Source: Jeotgalibacillus sp. S-D1 (GTDB lineage: Bacteria > Bacillota > Bacilli > Bacillales > Jeotgalibacillaceae). Taken from it: a stretch of 64,000 bases of DNA. Of the stretch, positions 24,854 through 33,540 are shown piece by piece (the first letter of the stretch is position 1; the number at the start of each line of letters is the position of its first letter). Below the pieces are notes generated by a model that did not search any database, was not told the DNA's origin, and saw only the letters and a list, made by a program, of their open reading frames with translations. The stretch lies in assembly GCF_004358665.1 (NCBI RefSeq), contig NZ_SMZR01000006.1:149554-213553 (forward strand), read 5' to 3'. Made by a program: the position numbers and the translations under genes.

Positions 24854-25585
24854 ATGACATTACTTTCAACTGGGGAAGCCGCACGGCAGCTGCAGGTATC
24901 GGTTCGTACATTAAGATATTATGACCAGATCGGTCTGGCAGAGCCCTCACGAAAAGACGATTACGGCAAGCGATTTTACAGTGAAGAAGATATGGTTCAA
25001 CTGGAGAAAATTCTCCTTTTAAAATCGTTATCCCTTTCTTTGGAAGACAGCCGAAAAGTACTTCTGGAAAATTCAACCCACTCGATATTAACCGCGCATA
25101 AATCAGCCTTAGAACAGCAGTTCAAAGAAATTGACCATTCCATTTCACAGACTAATTCCTTATTACATACACTCAAGATTGAAAACACAATTGACTGGAA
25201 AATGCTTTTAAAACTTGTAGTGAAAAAAGCGGATAAACAAAATTGGCAGCACTATTTTAATCAGGAGGAGAATCTGATTCTTGCTGACAGACTTCCGAAA
25301 TTAGAAAGTGCCAATATTACTACAAAAAAATGGATGAATCTATTAAAGAGGATAGAGCTGTGTATTCAAGCAAAGGAAAGCCCCAAATCCGAAACCGCTC
25401 AACTCATCATTGAAGATATAGAATTATTGTCTATGGAGACTTTTAACGGAGATGAACAATTGATGGAGAAGTTTTGGGAGGTGCGTAAGTCCCCGGAAGC
25501 TTCTGAAGAGCTCGGATTATATCCGATTAATGAAAAGATCATTCATTTTCTGAATGAGGCAATGTCAAATGCAGAATCGGCTTAA
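24854..25585 (+). CDS. MerR family transcriptional regulator
   Basis: A 243-residue regulator. The N-terminal winged helix-turn-helix (STGEAARQLQVSVRTLRYYDQIGL) and second helix pair (RFYSEEDMVQLEKILLLKSL) are typical MerR. A coiled coil and a ~130-residue effector domain follow, with no cysteine metal motif. The ATG at 24854 follows GGAGGAA; a TTG at 24839 lies inside that site and is rejected. It may control itself through the palindrome just upstream. No obvious target gene survives next to it. Confidence 0.88.
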   Translation: MTLLSTGEAARQLQVSVRTLRYYDQIGLAEPSRKDDYGKRFYSEEDMVQLEKILLLKSLSLSLEDSRKVLLENSTHSILTAHKSALEQQFKEIDHSISQTNSLLHTLKIENTIDWKMLLKLVVKKADKQNWQHYFNQEENLILADRLPKLESANITTKKWMNLLKRIELCIQAKESPKSETAQLIIEDIELLSMETFNGDEQLMEKFWEVRKSPEASEELGLYPINEKIIHFLNEAMSNAESA

Positions 25586-25664
25586 AGTTAAGTTGCAAAA
25601 GATTATTATTTTATAATTCTGTCAAAAATAGCATAAGGGTAACGATTTTAAGGAAGGAGGGTAT

Positions 25665-25709
25665 TTGAACAGGAGTTTACGCCTGGTCCGCCTTCAACTT
25701 GAAAAATGA
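25665..25709 (+). pseudogene. Fourteen-codon open frame, possible gene relic or leader peptide
   Basis: AGGAAGGAGG precedes a TTG-started frame encoding MNRSLRLVRLQLEK and then a stop. The sequence looks like the cytoplasmic N-terminus of an ABC-2-type permease. MerR genes in Bacillus are often followed by such transporters, so this may be what is left of one. Confidence 0.3.
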
Positions 25710-25731
25710 AGAAGCCTGATTGCTGCTTCCC
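25699..25731 (-). terminator. Intrinsic terminator
   Basis: On the minus strand, GAAGC-N8-GCTTC is followed by TTCATTTTT, ending the HAD gene. Confidence 0.65.
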
Positions 25732-25732
25732 C

Positions 25733-26401
25733 TTAATCAAGCCACTCCAGGATGCCGTTTAAGTCTGTGTAAATCTTATCGGGAGCAAAGCCTAATTCTT
25801 CTGCCGGCAGCCCATTGCGGTTGATCCATGCAGTATGGAAGCCGAAGCTTTTAGCACCCGTAATATCCCATCCATTTGAAGACATAAATAAGATCTCTTC
25901 CCGTTTCAGACCGGTCTTTTCAAGAACAAGATGATAAGAGGCTGGTGTCGGTTTGTATTGTTTTATTTCATCCACACTGACGATGCCATCAAACAATGGT
26001 GAAAAACCGGCATTATCAATCAATGGGTTTAGCATATCAGGCGTGCCGTTAGAAAAGACAAGTGTTTGTTTTTCGTGAAGAGCTTTTAAAACTTCTTCGG
26101 TTTCATGAAAAGCAGTTAATTTTTTATAGGCATCCAGCAGTTCCTGCTCCTGTTCAGGTGTCAAGGACTCCCCCTGTTCTTTAACGGCATAGATTAATGA
26201 ACTCAGGGTAATCTGGTCAAAGGGTTTATACCTCCCCATGAGCTGTCTGAGGAAAAAATATTCAAGCTGTTTTTTACGCCATGAGAGGCTGATGGCCTTG
26301 CCTTTTCCCGGAAACCACTTATCGCAGGCTTTGGTAACCGAATGAACATCAAACAGTGTTCCGTATGCATCAAAAACAAATGCCTTTATAACTGGCTTCA
26401 T
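25733..26401 (-). CDS. HAD superfamily hydrolase, haloacid dehalogenase type II
   Basis: A 222-residue cytoplasmic enzyme. Motif I is FDAYGTLFDV with nucleophile Asp10, motif II FSNGTP, motif III Lys in IKQYKPTPASY, and motif IV SSNGWDITGAKSFGF. This SSNGWD form with NRNG distinguishes L-2-haloacid dehalogenases from ordinary phosphatases. It hydrolytically removes halide from short 2-haloacids. The ribosome binding site is AAGGAG. Confidence 0.88.
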   Translation of the reverse strand: MKPVIKAFVFDAYGTLFDVHSVTKACDKWFPGKGKAISLSWRKKQLEYFFLRQLMGRYKPFDQITLSSLIYAVKEQGESLTPEQEQELLDAYKKLTAFHETEEVLKALHEKQTLVFSNGTPDMLNPLIDNAGFSPLFDGIVSVDEIKQYKPTPASYHLVLEKTGLKREEILFMSSNGWDITGAKSFGFHTAWINRNGLPAEELGFAPDKIYTDLNGILEWLD

Positions 26402-26549
26402 AACGGAAGCTCCTTCCAGGGAAAAATATCTTCTGTTATTCTTTGTTCCCTGTTCCTCAAAAAATACGCAGTTGCGAATAAAATAGCTGTAACATTTTTC
26501 GTCACATATCCGTCAGCATATCGAGAGAAAGGTAAAGGAGATAAGAACG

Positions 26550-26945
26550 ATGAGAAAATCGGTACTTGCTGCTATCGTATTATTTTTTGCACTTGCCAGC
26601 ATTATATTGGCATCCAATACATTCACTAAAATGGAGAAAATCAGTATCCAGCATTGGAGTCAGGATATAAGCGGGTATGAAGAAGCGATCTATATAAATG
26701 ATAAATCGACCTTAAAAAAGATAAGAAAAATATTAAATGACTCTATTCATGAAAATCATCAATCTGAAATGGCACAATCGGCAAACCTGAAATTGACTCT
26801 GTTTTATGAGGATAATAAGCAGGAAAAAATTTATTTATGGGAAGAGAGCGGGCAGTATACCATCTTTACCAGTCAGGATCGGGAAGGGACTTTTTCATTA
26901 AAAGATAATGATTCCAAAGGTGAGCTAAAGGATCTAATTAAATAA
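26550..26945 (+). CDS. Hypothetical exported or membrane-anchored protein
   Basis: A 131-residue protein with an N-terminal hydrophobic segment (residues 4-22; uncleaved anchor or signal peptide) and a soluble extracytoplasmic part rich in lysine and glutamate. The pattern (YEEAIYINDKSTLKKIRKIL, later LTLFYEDNKQEKIYLWEE) suggests a small alpha/beta domain as in YhfM-like proteins, but I cannot name it. AAAGGAGAT precedes the start and a terminator follows. Confidence 0.6.
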   Translation: MRKSVLAAIVLFFALASIILASNTFTKMEKISIQHWSQDISGYEEAIYINDKSTLKKIRKILNDSIHENHQSEMAQSANLKLTLFYEDNKQEKIYLWEESGQYTIFTSQDREGTFSLKDNDSKGELKDLIK

Positions 26946-26969
26946 CGTATAAAACCCAATTTTCCTGAA

Positions 26970-27003
26970 GGTGAGTGAAGCATTTTTCACTCACTTTTTT
27001 TTG
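26970..27003 (+). terminator. Intrinsic terminator
   Basis: GTGAGTGA pairs with TCACTCAC across a 7-8-base loop, followed by eight T. Confidence 0.8.
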
Positions 27004-27127
27004 TGAAGATTAATAGCTGTTTTTTAAGAAGACTATCTGCAGATCCAGCATCAATTTCCTGATAGTTGAGATATAATGGAAGAAATGGTTTAGATTAAGA
27101 CATAAACGATAAAAAGAGGTGCGGACG

Positions 27128-28156
27128 ATGGAGCAGTGGGTGGAAAAGTTATTTTCAAAGGAAGTATTGGCAAAAGCAGCAGACAGATATGGAGCGAATG
27201 CAGCAAATGCAAAAAAACTTGGGGATTTTGAGAATTACGTGTATGAAGTTTACAAAGAAAATCAACCGTATATTTTGCGTTTAACGCATTCTTCACACCG
27301 CAGTAAAAGTGAAGTGCTGGCAGAATTAGAATGGATTAATTATCTTTACCATAATGGTATTAACGCTTCACTCGTGCACAGATCACTAAATGGCGAACTG
27401 GTGGAAGAAATGCAGCTTGGAGACTCTTCCTTTTTAGTATGTCTTTTTGATAAAGCCCCAGGCAATCCTGTTAAAATGAATGATCCGGATTTTGGCCCGG
27501 ATTTATTTGAGAAATGGGGAGAAATGACGGGTAAAATGCATCGTGTAACCATGAATTATCAAGAGGGTACGGCCAAACGGGCTCACTGGACAAAAGATGA
27601 TTTAATCGATTTAAGTCCTTATTTGGATCAAAAGAAGGATGCTATAATTATAGAGGGAAATGACGAGCTGGTTAAAAAGATAGGTGAATTTCCTGAAACA
27701 AAAGAAGCCTTTGGTTTAATTCATTCCGACATTCACTCAGGCAACTTCTTTCTCCATAATAAAGAAGTCCATGTGTTCGACTTTGATGACAGCATGTATT
27801 TTTATTACATAAGTGATATTGCGATTCCCCTCTATTACGCTTCCTGGTGGAAACATCAAAACAGCAGTCTGGAGGCACGTTCTGTCTTTGGGAAAAGATT
27901 TTTAACCCATTTCCTGAAGGGATATTTAAAAGAAAATAAGATTGAAGAAACATGGATTCAGCGTCTTCCTGATTTTTTGAAGCTGCGTGATTATTGCTTA
28001 TACGGTGTTTTCCATAAAAAAGTAGATCTTGAAAGTGGAAATGAGCGGGAACAAAAGCTTGTGGCAGATATACGCCAACGGCTTATAAGGGATGAACTGG
28101 TAGTGGATTTTAATTTCGGTGAAGTTCTTCAGCTGGCCTATCAAATGAAAGACTAA
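27128..28156 (+). CDS. Phosphotransferase family protein (APH/RdoA-like kinase fold)
   Basis: A 342-residue cytoplasmic kinase-fold protein. The catalytic loop GLIHSDIHSGNFF (Asp and Asn of the HxDxxxxN motif) and the metal-binding VFDFDDS are intact. The N-terminal nucleotide-binding lobe contains YILRLTHS. The family covers aminoglycoside phosphotransferases, choline and homoserine kinases and RdoA; B. subtilis YerI is similar in size. The start at 27128 follows AGAGGTG. The substrate is not predictable. Confidence 0.83.
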   Translation: MEQWVEKLFSKEVLAKAADRYGANAANAKKLGDFENYVYEVYKENQPYILRLTHSSHRSKSEVLAELEWINYLYHNGINASLVHRSLNGELVEEMQLGDSSFLVCLFDKAPGNPVKMNDPDFGPDLFEKWGEMTGKMHRVTMNYQEGTAKRAHWTKDDLIDLSPYLDQKKDAIIIEGNDELVKKIGEFPETKEAFGLIHSDIHSGNFFLHNKEVHVFDFDDSMYFYYISDIAIPLYYASWWKHQNSSLEARSVFGKRFLTHFLKGYLKENKIEETWIQRLPDFLKLRDYCLYGVFHKKVDLESGNEREQKLVADIRQRLIRDELVVDFNFGEVLQLAYQMKD

Positions 28157-28163
28157 TAGTAAA

Positions 28164-28197
28164 AAACTGGCGAAACCATTACCGCCAGTTTTTTTGT
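28164..28197 (+). terminator. Intrinsic terminator
   Basis: AAAAACTGGCG pairs with CGCCAGTTTTT around a 10-base loop, then T-run. Confidence 0.8.
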
Positions 28198-28302
28198 ATA
28201 AGGAATCAACAGAATTATTTGTTAATTCGCATTTATGATACAATTAATGGAATATACATACAGTAATTGTTTACCAGTTTAGCTTAAAGGGAGGTTATTC
28301 AC

Positions 28303-28896
28303 ATGAAGAATGAAAATCTGCCGAAGGCGCGAGTATTTCAAGATCCATTCACCCGCCAGTTTGTTCAGTCGTCGCAGGAAGTTGAGCAGGGCTATTACCT
28401 TTTCGAGTCTGGAACAAGGAAGTTTGAGATGATGATTCCCGGTGAAGCAGTCATGGATGGAATTGGCTATTCATTGGAAGGCAACAACGATTATGAATCG
28501 TTTTTACTGTATATTTATCATCCTGACGGCAGTTTGTCCCACCTGCAGATCACGTTCATCTCCATCAATGACGCGCGCTTTATTCAAGACTACTTAAAGA
28601 TCACTCAATCTCATGCAGGAGAAGAGCTGGCTTTTAATAAAACAGAAATGGAAGACAGGGATCTGTATTTTGCACCTGCACAACCCAACATATTAATTGA
28701 TTTGCAGCGAATTGGATATGTTGCTTATTTGCAAAACAGGGCAGGTACAGGTGGTATACAGATTTATTATGATACCTTTTGTGACAAAGGCAACGCTGTA
28801 TCCTGTGAGGAACTAAAAGCTGAGGAAAAAAAGAAGATACAGAAATTAATTTTTTCCATAAAGTTTCTTTCCGTGTTAGAAGGTGAGGAAATATGA
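28303..28896 (+). CDS. Putative immunity-like protein, paralogue lacking the lipoprotein signal
   Basis: A 197-residue protein, clearly paralogous to the lipoprotein at 30433 (shared PFTRQF/EFTRGF, YYLFESGT/YYTFESGT, and a C-terminal cysteine pair followed by a charged helix). It begins directly with MKNENLPKARVF: no signal peptide, and a stop codon lies five codons upstream, so none was missed. AAAGGGAGG sets the start. Its stop overlaps the next start by four bases (ATGA), so the two are translationally coupled. No named domain recognised. The suggestion that it protects against its neighbour is inference. Confidence 0.65.
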   Translation: MKNENLPKARVFQDPFTRQFVQSSQEVEQGYYLFESGTRKFEMMIPGEAVMDGIGYSLEGNNDYESFLLYIYHPDGSLSHLQITFISINDARFIQDYLKITQSHAGEELAFNKTEMEDRDLYFAPAQPNILIDLQRIGYVAYLQNRAGTGGIQIYYDTFCDKGNAVSCEELKAEEKKKIQKLIFSIKFLSVLEGEEI

Positions 28897-30287
28897 ATAA
28901 TGAATGGCTTTATACTGATAAACTCAGACTTCGGGTCATTGATTTGGAATATCTTGGGTTGCCGAAAGAAGCATTTATTGATGAACTTACCGATCTATAT
29001 TTAAAAGAAACCTCAATGCCATTAAACGCGGAGATAGAGGTGCTTTCATCTTCGGAGGTGAAGGCTTTAAAAGACGATACGTCAGGGTACAATGGGACAG
29101 CTATTCATTTCCGTTCAAATGAGCGTGTTAGTATGGATCAAATTTATATTATTTCACAAGGAAGTAATGATATAAATGACTGGTATTATAATATCAGTTC
29201 GCTTTTTGGAGGAGATCAGGCATATCAGGCGAACAGCGCAAGAATTTTTACAGCTGAAGCAGTTAAAACATTTAACCCTGCAACACCATCCCTAATCATA
29301 GGGCTTGCCCATTCACTCGCCCACAATAACAATGCCACAGCACAATTAATTTATAGTGAATTTAACAGGCTGTACAGCGTAAATGGAGCGCAAACCAATG
29401 TATACCAGCTTGCAAGAACCGACCGGGAGTTTCGAAGCGTACTGATTATGACATTTCCGCAAATCTTAGTTGATCCCAATGCAATCTATACCATTTCACC
29501 AAATGAATTAAAAGATTTTGCAGAAAAACATTATGAAGGAAAATCACACGACATTTACCAGGTAATATCAAAAGATGACCCCATCTATGCACTGAGCGGC
29601 ACAAGAGGATTTTTCACAATAGGGGATGTAAGGCTGATTGATACGAATCCTGAGAGAAGCGGCTTACGCTCGATGGTTGACAGGATTCCGGACAGAGCAG
29701 TTGCTCACTTTCAACTCATTGCCCAGCAGTATGCGATTGCTTTTCGGAGCGGAAATACCCGTCAAGGAATTGAAGCTTTTACCGGGTTGAATATTGAATT
29801 GTTTTCAGATGTAACGAACATTGCAGGTTTTTTAAAAGTCTATTTTACATCCGCAGCTGAAATTGATGCCATGATCAGAAATATGAATGAAAGACTTCCT
29901 CCGCTCTATGAATCATTAAAAAAAGTAACCCAAACAAGAGAGCTGATATGGGGAGCGTTTTTGGAAAATAACTATATTAATGCCAAAGAGAAAATCATTC
30001 TGATACGGGAGACAGCAGAAATTGAACAAAACATTGGAAAAGCGCTCGACATTATAGGGAAAATGAACAGCAGAAGAAACCTTAGTGAATATCCGAAGCT
30101 GCCAGCGCAGAGCCGCGCGAGATGGATGCCGGTGACAGATCTGTATTACGGACTTCGCCTTTATTTTCTTACGAAAAAGATGAGAAAGAGCTTTGACAAA
30201 ATGAAAGTAACTCTCCACCCTTTATTCACCGAATTTGTATCCAGTCATAATATTCCTGAAATGCTCGATGCATTGGAGAGGCAGTAG
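28893..30287 (+). CDS. Lipase-like protein, short form without C-terminal helical tail
   Basis: A 464-residue protein with an alpha/beta-hydrolase-like N-terminal domain. ISQGS...DWYYN (88-100) leads to a nucleophile-elbow sequence GLAHSLAHNNN with Ser141, then VNGAQTNVYQL and DDPIYALSGTRGFF. It matches the 632-residue protein at 31108 collinearly over nearly its whole length, including identical numbering of Ser141, but stops where that protein's long helical tail begins. I recall this family as DUF6792, which includes the S. aureus type VII lipase toxin TslA; unverified. I cannot assign the catalytic Asp and His. Without the tail it would not be expected to be exported. Confidence 0.65.
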   Translation: MNNEWLYTDKLRLRVIDLEYLGLPKEAFIDELTDLYLKETSMPLNAEIEVLSSSEVKALKDDTSGYNGTAIHFRSNERVSMDQIYIISQGSNDINDWYYNISSLFGGDQAYQANSARIFTAEAVKTFNPATPSLIIGLAHSLAHNNNATAQLIYSEFNRLYSVNGAQTNVYQLARTDREFRSVLIMTFPQILVDPNAIYTISPNELKDFAEKHYEGKSHDIYQVISKDDPIYALSGTRGFFTIGDVRLIDTNPERSGLRSMVDRIPDRAVAHFQLIAQQYAIAFRSGNTRQGIEAFTGLNIELFSDVTNIAGFLKVYFTSAAEIDAMIRNMNERLPPLYESLKKVTQTRELIWGAFLENNYINAKEKIILIRETAEIEQNIGKALDIIGKMNSRRNLSEYPKLPAQSRARWMPVTDLYYGLRLYFLTKKMRKSFDKMKVTLHPLFTEFVSSHNIPEMLDALERQ

Positions 30288-30432
30288 ATTAAGATGTTAA
30301 TAGTATATCTCCATTTGCAGTGATAATTGGTACGAAATGCTGTTAACTGGGGGTAAATTAGCAAGTAAAAATCAATGATTCAACGGATCCTATGCTACAA
30401 TAAATGTAAGGATATTCTATTGGAGGAATGAG

Positions 30433-31092
30433 ATGTTAACTTTAACGAAGGCTAAAATGTTCTTACTATTGATAAGCATCTTGTTGGCGGGAGGTTGTCA
30501 AATGGCGAATGGAAATAACGGGGAAGAACAGTTGAAACCAAGTGAAATGAGCGTAGATGAATTGCCGGATGTAAGGGCTTTTGAGGATGAGTTTACGCGA
30601 GGGTTCATGAAATCAACGGAAGAAGCTGCAGACGGATATTATACGTTTGAATCGGGAACAGGGGAATTCACCATGTTATTTCCTGAAAACGGGACCATTG
30701 CTGAAGGGTTTTATTCAAGAGAGGAAAATGTTTCCGAATCTTTTCTGGTGGGGGCAGAAAGCGAAAGTCTGATCTCTCAGTTTGATATCCAGTTTGACCG
30801 GGATGCCTCATTTAACGAAAATACGCTCTTATTCCTGGAAGAGAGAGTAGGGGAAGAGCTGGATTTTAAGAAAGAAGTAACGGACAAAAAAGAAATGCAT
30901 ACAGCACCTTTTACTTATGAAGATGATGTAATAGGCTTAGCTGCATTCATAGGCAATACGGAAAATAAAGCGGGACTAAGAGTAATCCTTACATCAGCAT
31001 GTAACGAAGACTCCAGCTGTGATCAGCAGGAAGAAGAGGTCAGACAGGAAATGAGAACCTTTTTGGAAACAATCGAATTTAAATCAAAATAG
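30433..31092 (+). CDS. Putative immunity lipoprotein
   Basis: A 219-residue predicted lipoprotein: hydrophobic residues 9-20 and lipobox LAGGC with Cys22. The mature domain (about residues 42-219) is paralogous to the protein at 28303, sharing the FTRGF and YYTFESGTGEF segments and the paired cysteines (ACNEDSSC). It lies immediately before the large lipase-like gene (the stop is 15 bases before the ATG). In the TslA system of S. aureus the antidote TilA is likewise a surface lipoprotein encoded beside the toxin, so an immunity role is inferred. GGAGGAATGAG precedes the start. Confidence 0.7.
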   Translation: MLTLTKAKMFLLLISILLAGGCQMANGNNGEEQLKPSEMSVDELPDVRAFEDEFTRGFMKSTEEAADGYYTFESGTGEFTMLFPENGTIAEGFYSREENVSESFLVGAESESLISQFDIQFDRDASFNENTLLFLEERVGEELDFKKEVTDKKEMHTAPFTYEDDVIGLAAFIGNTENKAGLRVILTSACNEDSSCDQQEEEVRQEMRTFLETIEFKSK

Positions 31093-31107
31093 AAAGTGAA
31101 TGATGAT

Positions 31108-32994
31108 ATGGGTCAATTAATCTTTGATAATGAAAATGTAAGATTAAGAATAATAGATCTTCAATATCAAAATTTAGATGAAGATAAATTTGAGCAGGAG
31201 ATAAAAAGAATATACTTAGAAGAAACGGGTACAGCACTGGAAGCAAATGTTGAAATTGTTCAATCGGATGCTTTAACTGAATCGAATGGATCCAGCTACG
31301 ACGGGACAGCGGTCAATCTGTACTCTGACGATGGCGCTATTAATGAGGTATATGTGATCTCCCAGGGGTCTGCTGATGCGGGAGATTGGGACTATAATCT
31401 GCGCGGTATATTTGCCGGTCAGGAGGTTAATCAGTTTGAGAGCACCTTTACTTTTGTTAATGAGTCAAAAAAATACTTTGAACAGAAAAACGATTTACAG
31501 GAGCCTGTTGTTATAGGCCTTTCCCATTCCCTGGCCCACCATAATAACTCAAGCGTACAGCTGGTTACCGGCGTTTTCGATGAGATCTACAGCGTCAACG
31601 GGGCTCAGCCGACTGCCTATCACCTTTATAAGGCCGATGTGAAATTTAGACAGGCAATAAATCGCGAATTTTCCATCGGAGCAAATCCTGATGAATTATT
31701 TTCTGTTTCTCCTGAAAAGTTAAAAGTTTTTACTGAAAATTACTATCAGGATATGACAACAGGTATACACCAGCTCATTTCGGAGGATGATCCTCTCTAT
31801 GGAGGAAGCGGAGCAAGAGGTTTCTTTACAGTAGGGGATGTGACGATGGTAGATACTAACCCGGAGATGAGCGGACTTCGGGCGATGGTGGACAGCGTGC
31901 CGGATGAGGTCATTGCAGACTTTCAACAGCTTGCCGTTCAATATTCCCTCGCCTTTGAAAAAGGGGGTTCATCCAAGGGGATACAGGATCTTACTGGCGT
32001 TGATGTAAATGTTATCGATAAATTTGCTGAAGATCCTTCTTTTGTTGGAATAATAAAAAACTATTTTACAAGCAGTAAAGAACTCGATAACATGATTGTC
32101 GATATGAATGAAAAAATACCGGTACTGCTTGAAACAGTTGAAAATATTACGAAAAATGGTGAACAGATATTCGGAGCATTTGTCAAAAATGGTTTTATTA
32201 CCGAAGCGGAAAAAAATATTCTTGTTTCCGAGATGGATACGGCTGGCGGAAAACTGGATGAAATGATCGAGATTCTAAACACATTAAGCATATACCGCGA
32301 CGGTGAAATGGTGGGCAATACCGGGACGGCTATTTTTGGGGCTGACGCCAGCGGAGCACTGCGTTTGAAGGGACTGATGGAAGACCTAACAAAAAGCGGT
32401 GACGAGTTCAGCCGGATACTGGGGCCGGTACTTGAAGAAATAGGTCACAGCCACAGCATTGAAGAAATGTTAAATGCCTTAGGGATGGAAAACGGGCGCC
32501 AATATCAAGGAAATGACATGATTATGATTGGCCGGCAAAACGGCAGCGAAATCAGGGTCAACATTTCTGCGGCAGTACGCATGTATCAGGAAGGACAGGC
32601 TTTACTTGAAGAGAAGCGAAGCGCAGTTGAAGCGGTTATGAGCACATCCCAAGTCGAGCTGCTGGATGGATATGAGGAGGAGAAGTCAAAGGTCATAGCC
32701 AAAATTAATGAAATTGAAGGCAATCCTGTCAGTTATACAAACGTGCTTCGTAAATACGTTTATTTTCCGCGTTTGGACAAATCCATTACCCGTATTGCCA
32801 TTCAGGATTCTTTTCAGCCGTTAACCGGCATTTCTTTTGATGATCTTTATTCAAATCTATTAACTACGATACAGAATACAGATGATTTTCTAACATCCTC
32901 CAGAGAAGCAATTGAAAAGATCTTTGAGAAGGATGAGCATGTGGCTCAATTATTTGATTATGGACAAGGAGGAGAAAAAGTTGCCCTCAGATGA
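31108..32994 (+). CDS. Lipase-like toxin candidate with C-terminal LXG-like helical domain (TslA-like)
   Basis: About 629 residues from the ATG at 31108 (632 if GTG at 31096 is used). The ATG start gives an N-terminus that aligns without a gap to the paralogue at 28893. Residues 1-280 form a lipase-like domain with GLSHSLAHHNN (Ser141). Residues 330-430 are helical. The last ~165 residues (about 465-629) are a long helical region with ISAAVRMYQEGQALLEEKRSAVEAV and further coiled-coil stretches, and are absent from the short paralogue. Toxin domain first and helical targeting domain last is the reverse of ordinary LXG toxins and the order of TslA. Type VII secretion is therefore inferred; no secretion apparatus is in this window. 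Confidence 0.65.
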   Translation: MGQLIFDNENVRLRIIDLQYQNLDEDKFEQEIKRIYLEETGTALEANVEIVQSDALTESNGSSYDGTAVNLYSDDGAINEVYVISQGSADAGDWDYNLRGIFAGQEVNQFESTFTFVNESKKYFEQKNDLQEPVVIGLSHSLAHHNNSSVQLVTGVFDEIYSVNGAQPTAYHLYKADVKFRQAINREFSIGANPDELFSVSPEKLKVFTENYYQDMTTGIHQLISEDDPLYGGSGARGFFTVGDVTMVDTNPEMSGLRAMVDSVPDEVIADFQQLAVQYSLAFEKGGSSKGIQDLTGVDVNVIDKFAEDPSFVGIIKNYFTSSKELDNMIVDMNEKIPVLLETVENITKNGEQIFGAFVKNGFITEAEKNILVSEMDTAGGKLDEMIEILNTLSIYRDGEMVGNTGTAIFGADASGALRLKGLMEDLTKSGDEFSRILGPVLEEIGHSHSIEEMLNALGMENGRQYQGNDMIMIGRQNGSEIRVNISAAVRMYQEGQALLEEKRSAVEAVMSTSQVELLDGYEEEKSKVIAKINEIEGNPVSYTNVLRKYVYFPRLDKSITRIAIQDSFQPLTGISFDDLYSNLLTTIQNTDDFLTSSREAIEKIFEKDEHVAQLFDYGQGGEKVALR

Positions 32995-33325
32995 ATCAAT
33001 TTCAATAACAGAGCAAATCCTGCCGACAGAAGATCAGCTGTACCGAAAACAGTCCTTTATATCTGCTCTTGACCGCATTGCGGAAGTGGATCAGCAGCTT
33101 CAGCAATTAGTAAAAAGGTTTGGTTCAGAAGGAGGCAGTTCAGGTAAGACGATCGAAGCAATGGAGGAAAAAGCAAACCAGCAGCGAACCAGTCAAAATA
33201 TTATCCTGAACAGTGCAGAATCAACCATCGATCAGGCCATTAAACGTTTTGACGAACAGGTAGATGCAATGAAGACACAAAATATGACGATCTATTATAA
33301 AAACAATCTGTCATCTGCTTTTTAA
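32981..33325 (+). CDS. Small helical partner protein (YwqI/DUF5344-like)
   Basis: A 114-residue, all-helical protein. The start is a TTG at 32981, six bases after AAGGAGGAG, within the 3' end of the toxin gene (14-base overlap), so translation is coupled. A longer frame from 32912 lacks a ribosome binding site. The sequence ISALDRIAEVDQQLQQLVKRF followed later by LNSAESTIDQAIKRFDEQVDAM resembles the YwqI/DUF5344 group of WXG100-like proteins encoded with LXG toxins. TslA binds two such helical partners, which deliver it to the type VII machinery. The likely role is secretion partner of the 31108 protein. Confidence 0.65.
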   Translation: MPSDESISITEQILPTEDQLYRKQSFISALDRIAEVDQQLQQLVKRFGSEGGSSGKTIEAMEEKANQQRTSQNIILNSAESTIDQAIKRFDEQVDAMKTQNMTIYYKNNLSSAF

Positions 33326-33362
33326 AGTGACTCAGGGCAACCTTCCCGGGGCACTTTTTTTA
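33324..33362 (+). terminator. Intrinsic terminator of the lipase-like locus
   Basis: The AAAGTG/CACTTT outer stem has imperfect inner pairing and is followed by TTTTTTT. Confidence 0.55.
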
Positions 33363-33540
33363 TTAGCGCAAGCAGGAAAATCACTAACATGTAAGTTCAT
33401 TTTGAGTTATGGACATAATGATACAAAATAACAGGGGGAAATTAGTTATTATTACGGTTAATATAGAATAATTCATGCTCAGAAGGGTAAAAGACATAAA
33501 AAGGCCAATCAGTCAGCTATTAGAAAGTGAGGATGAAATA

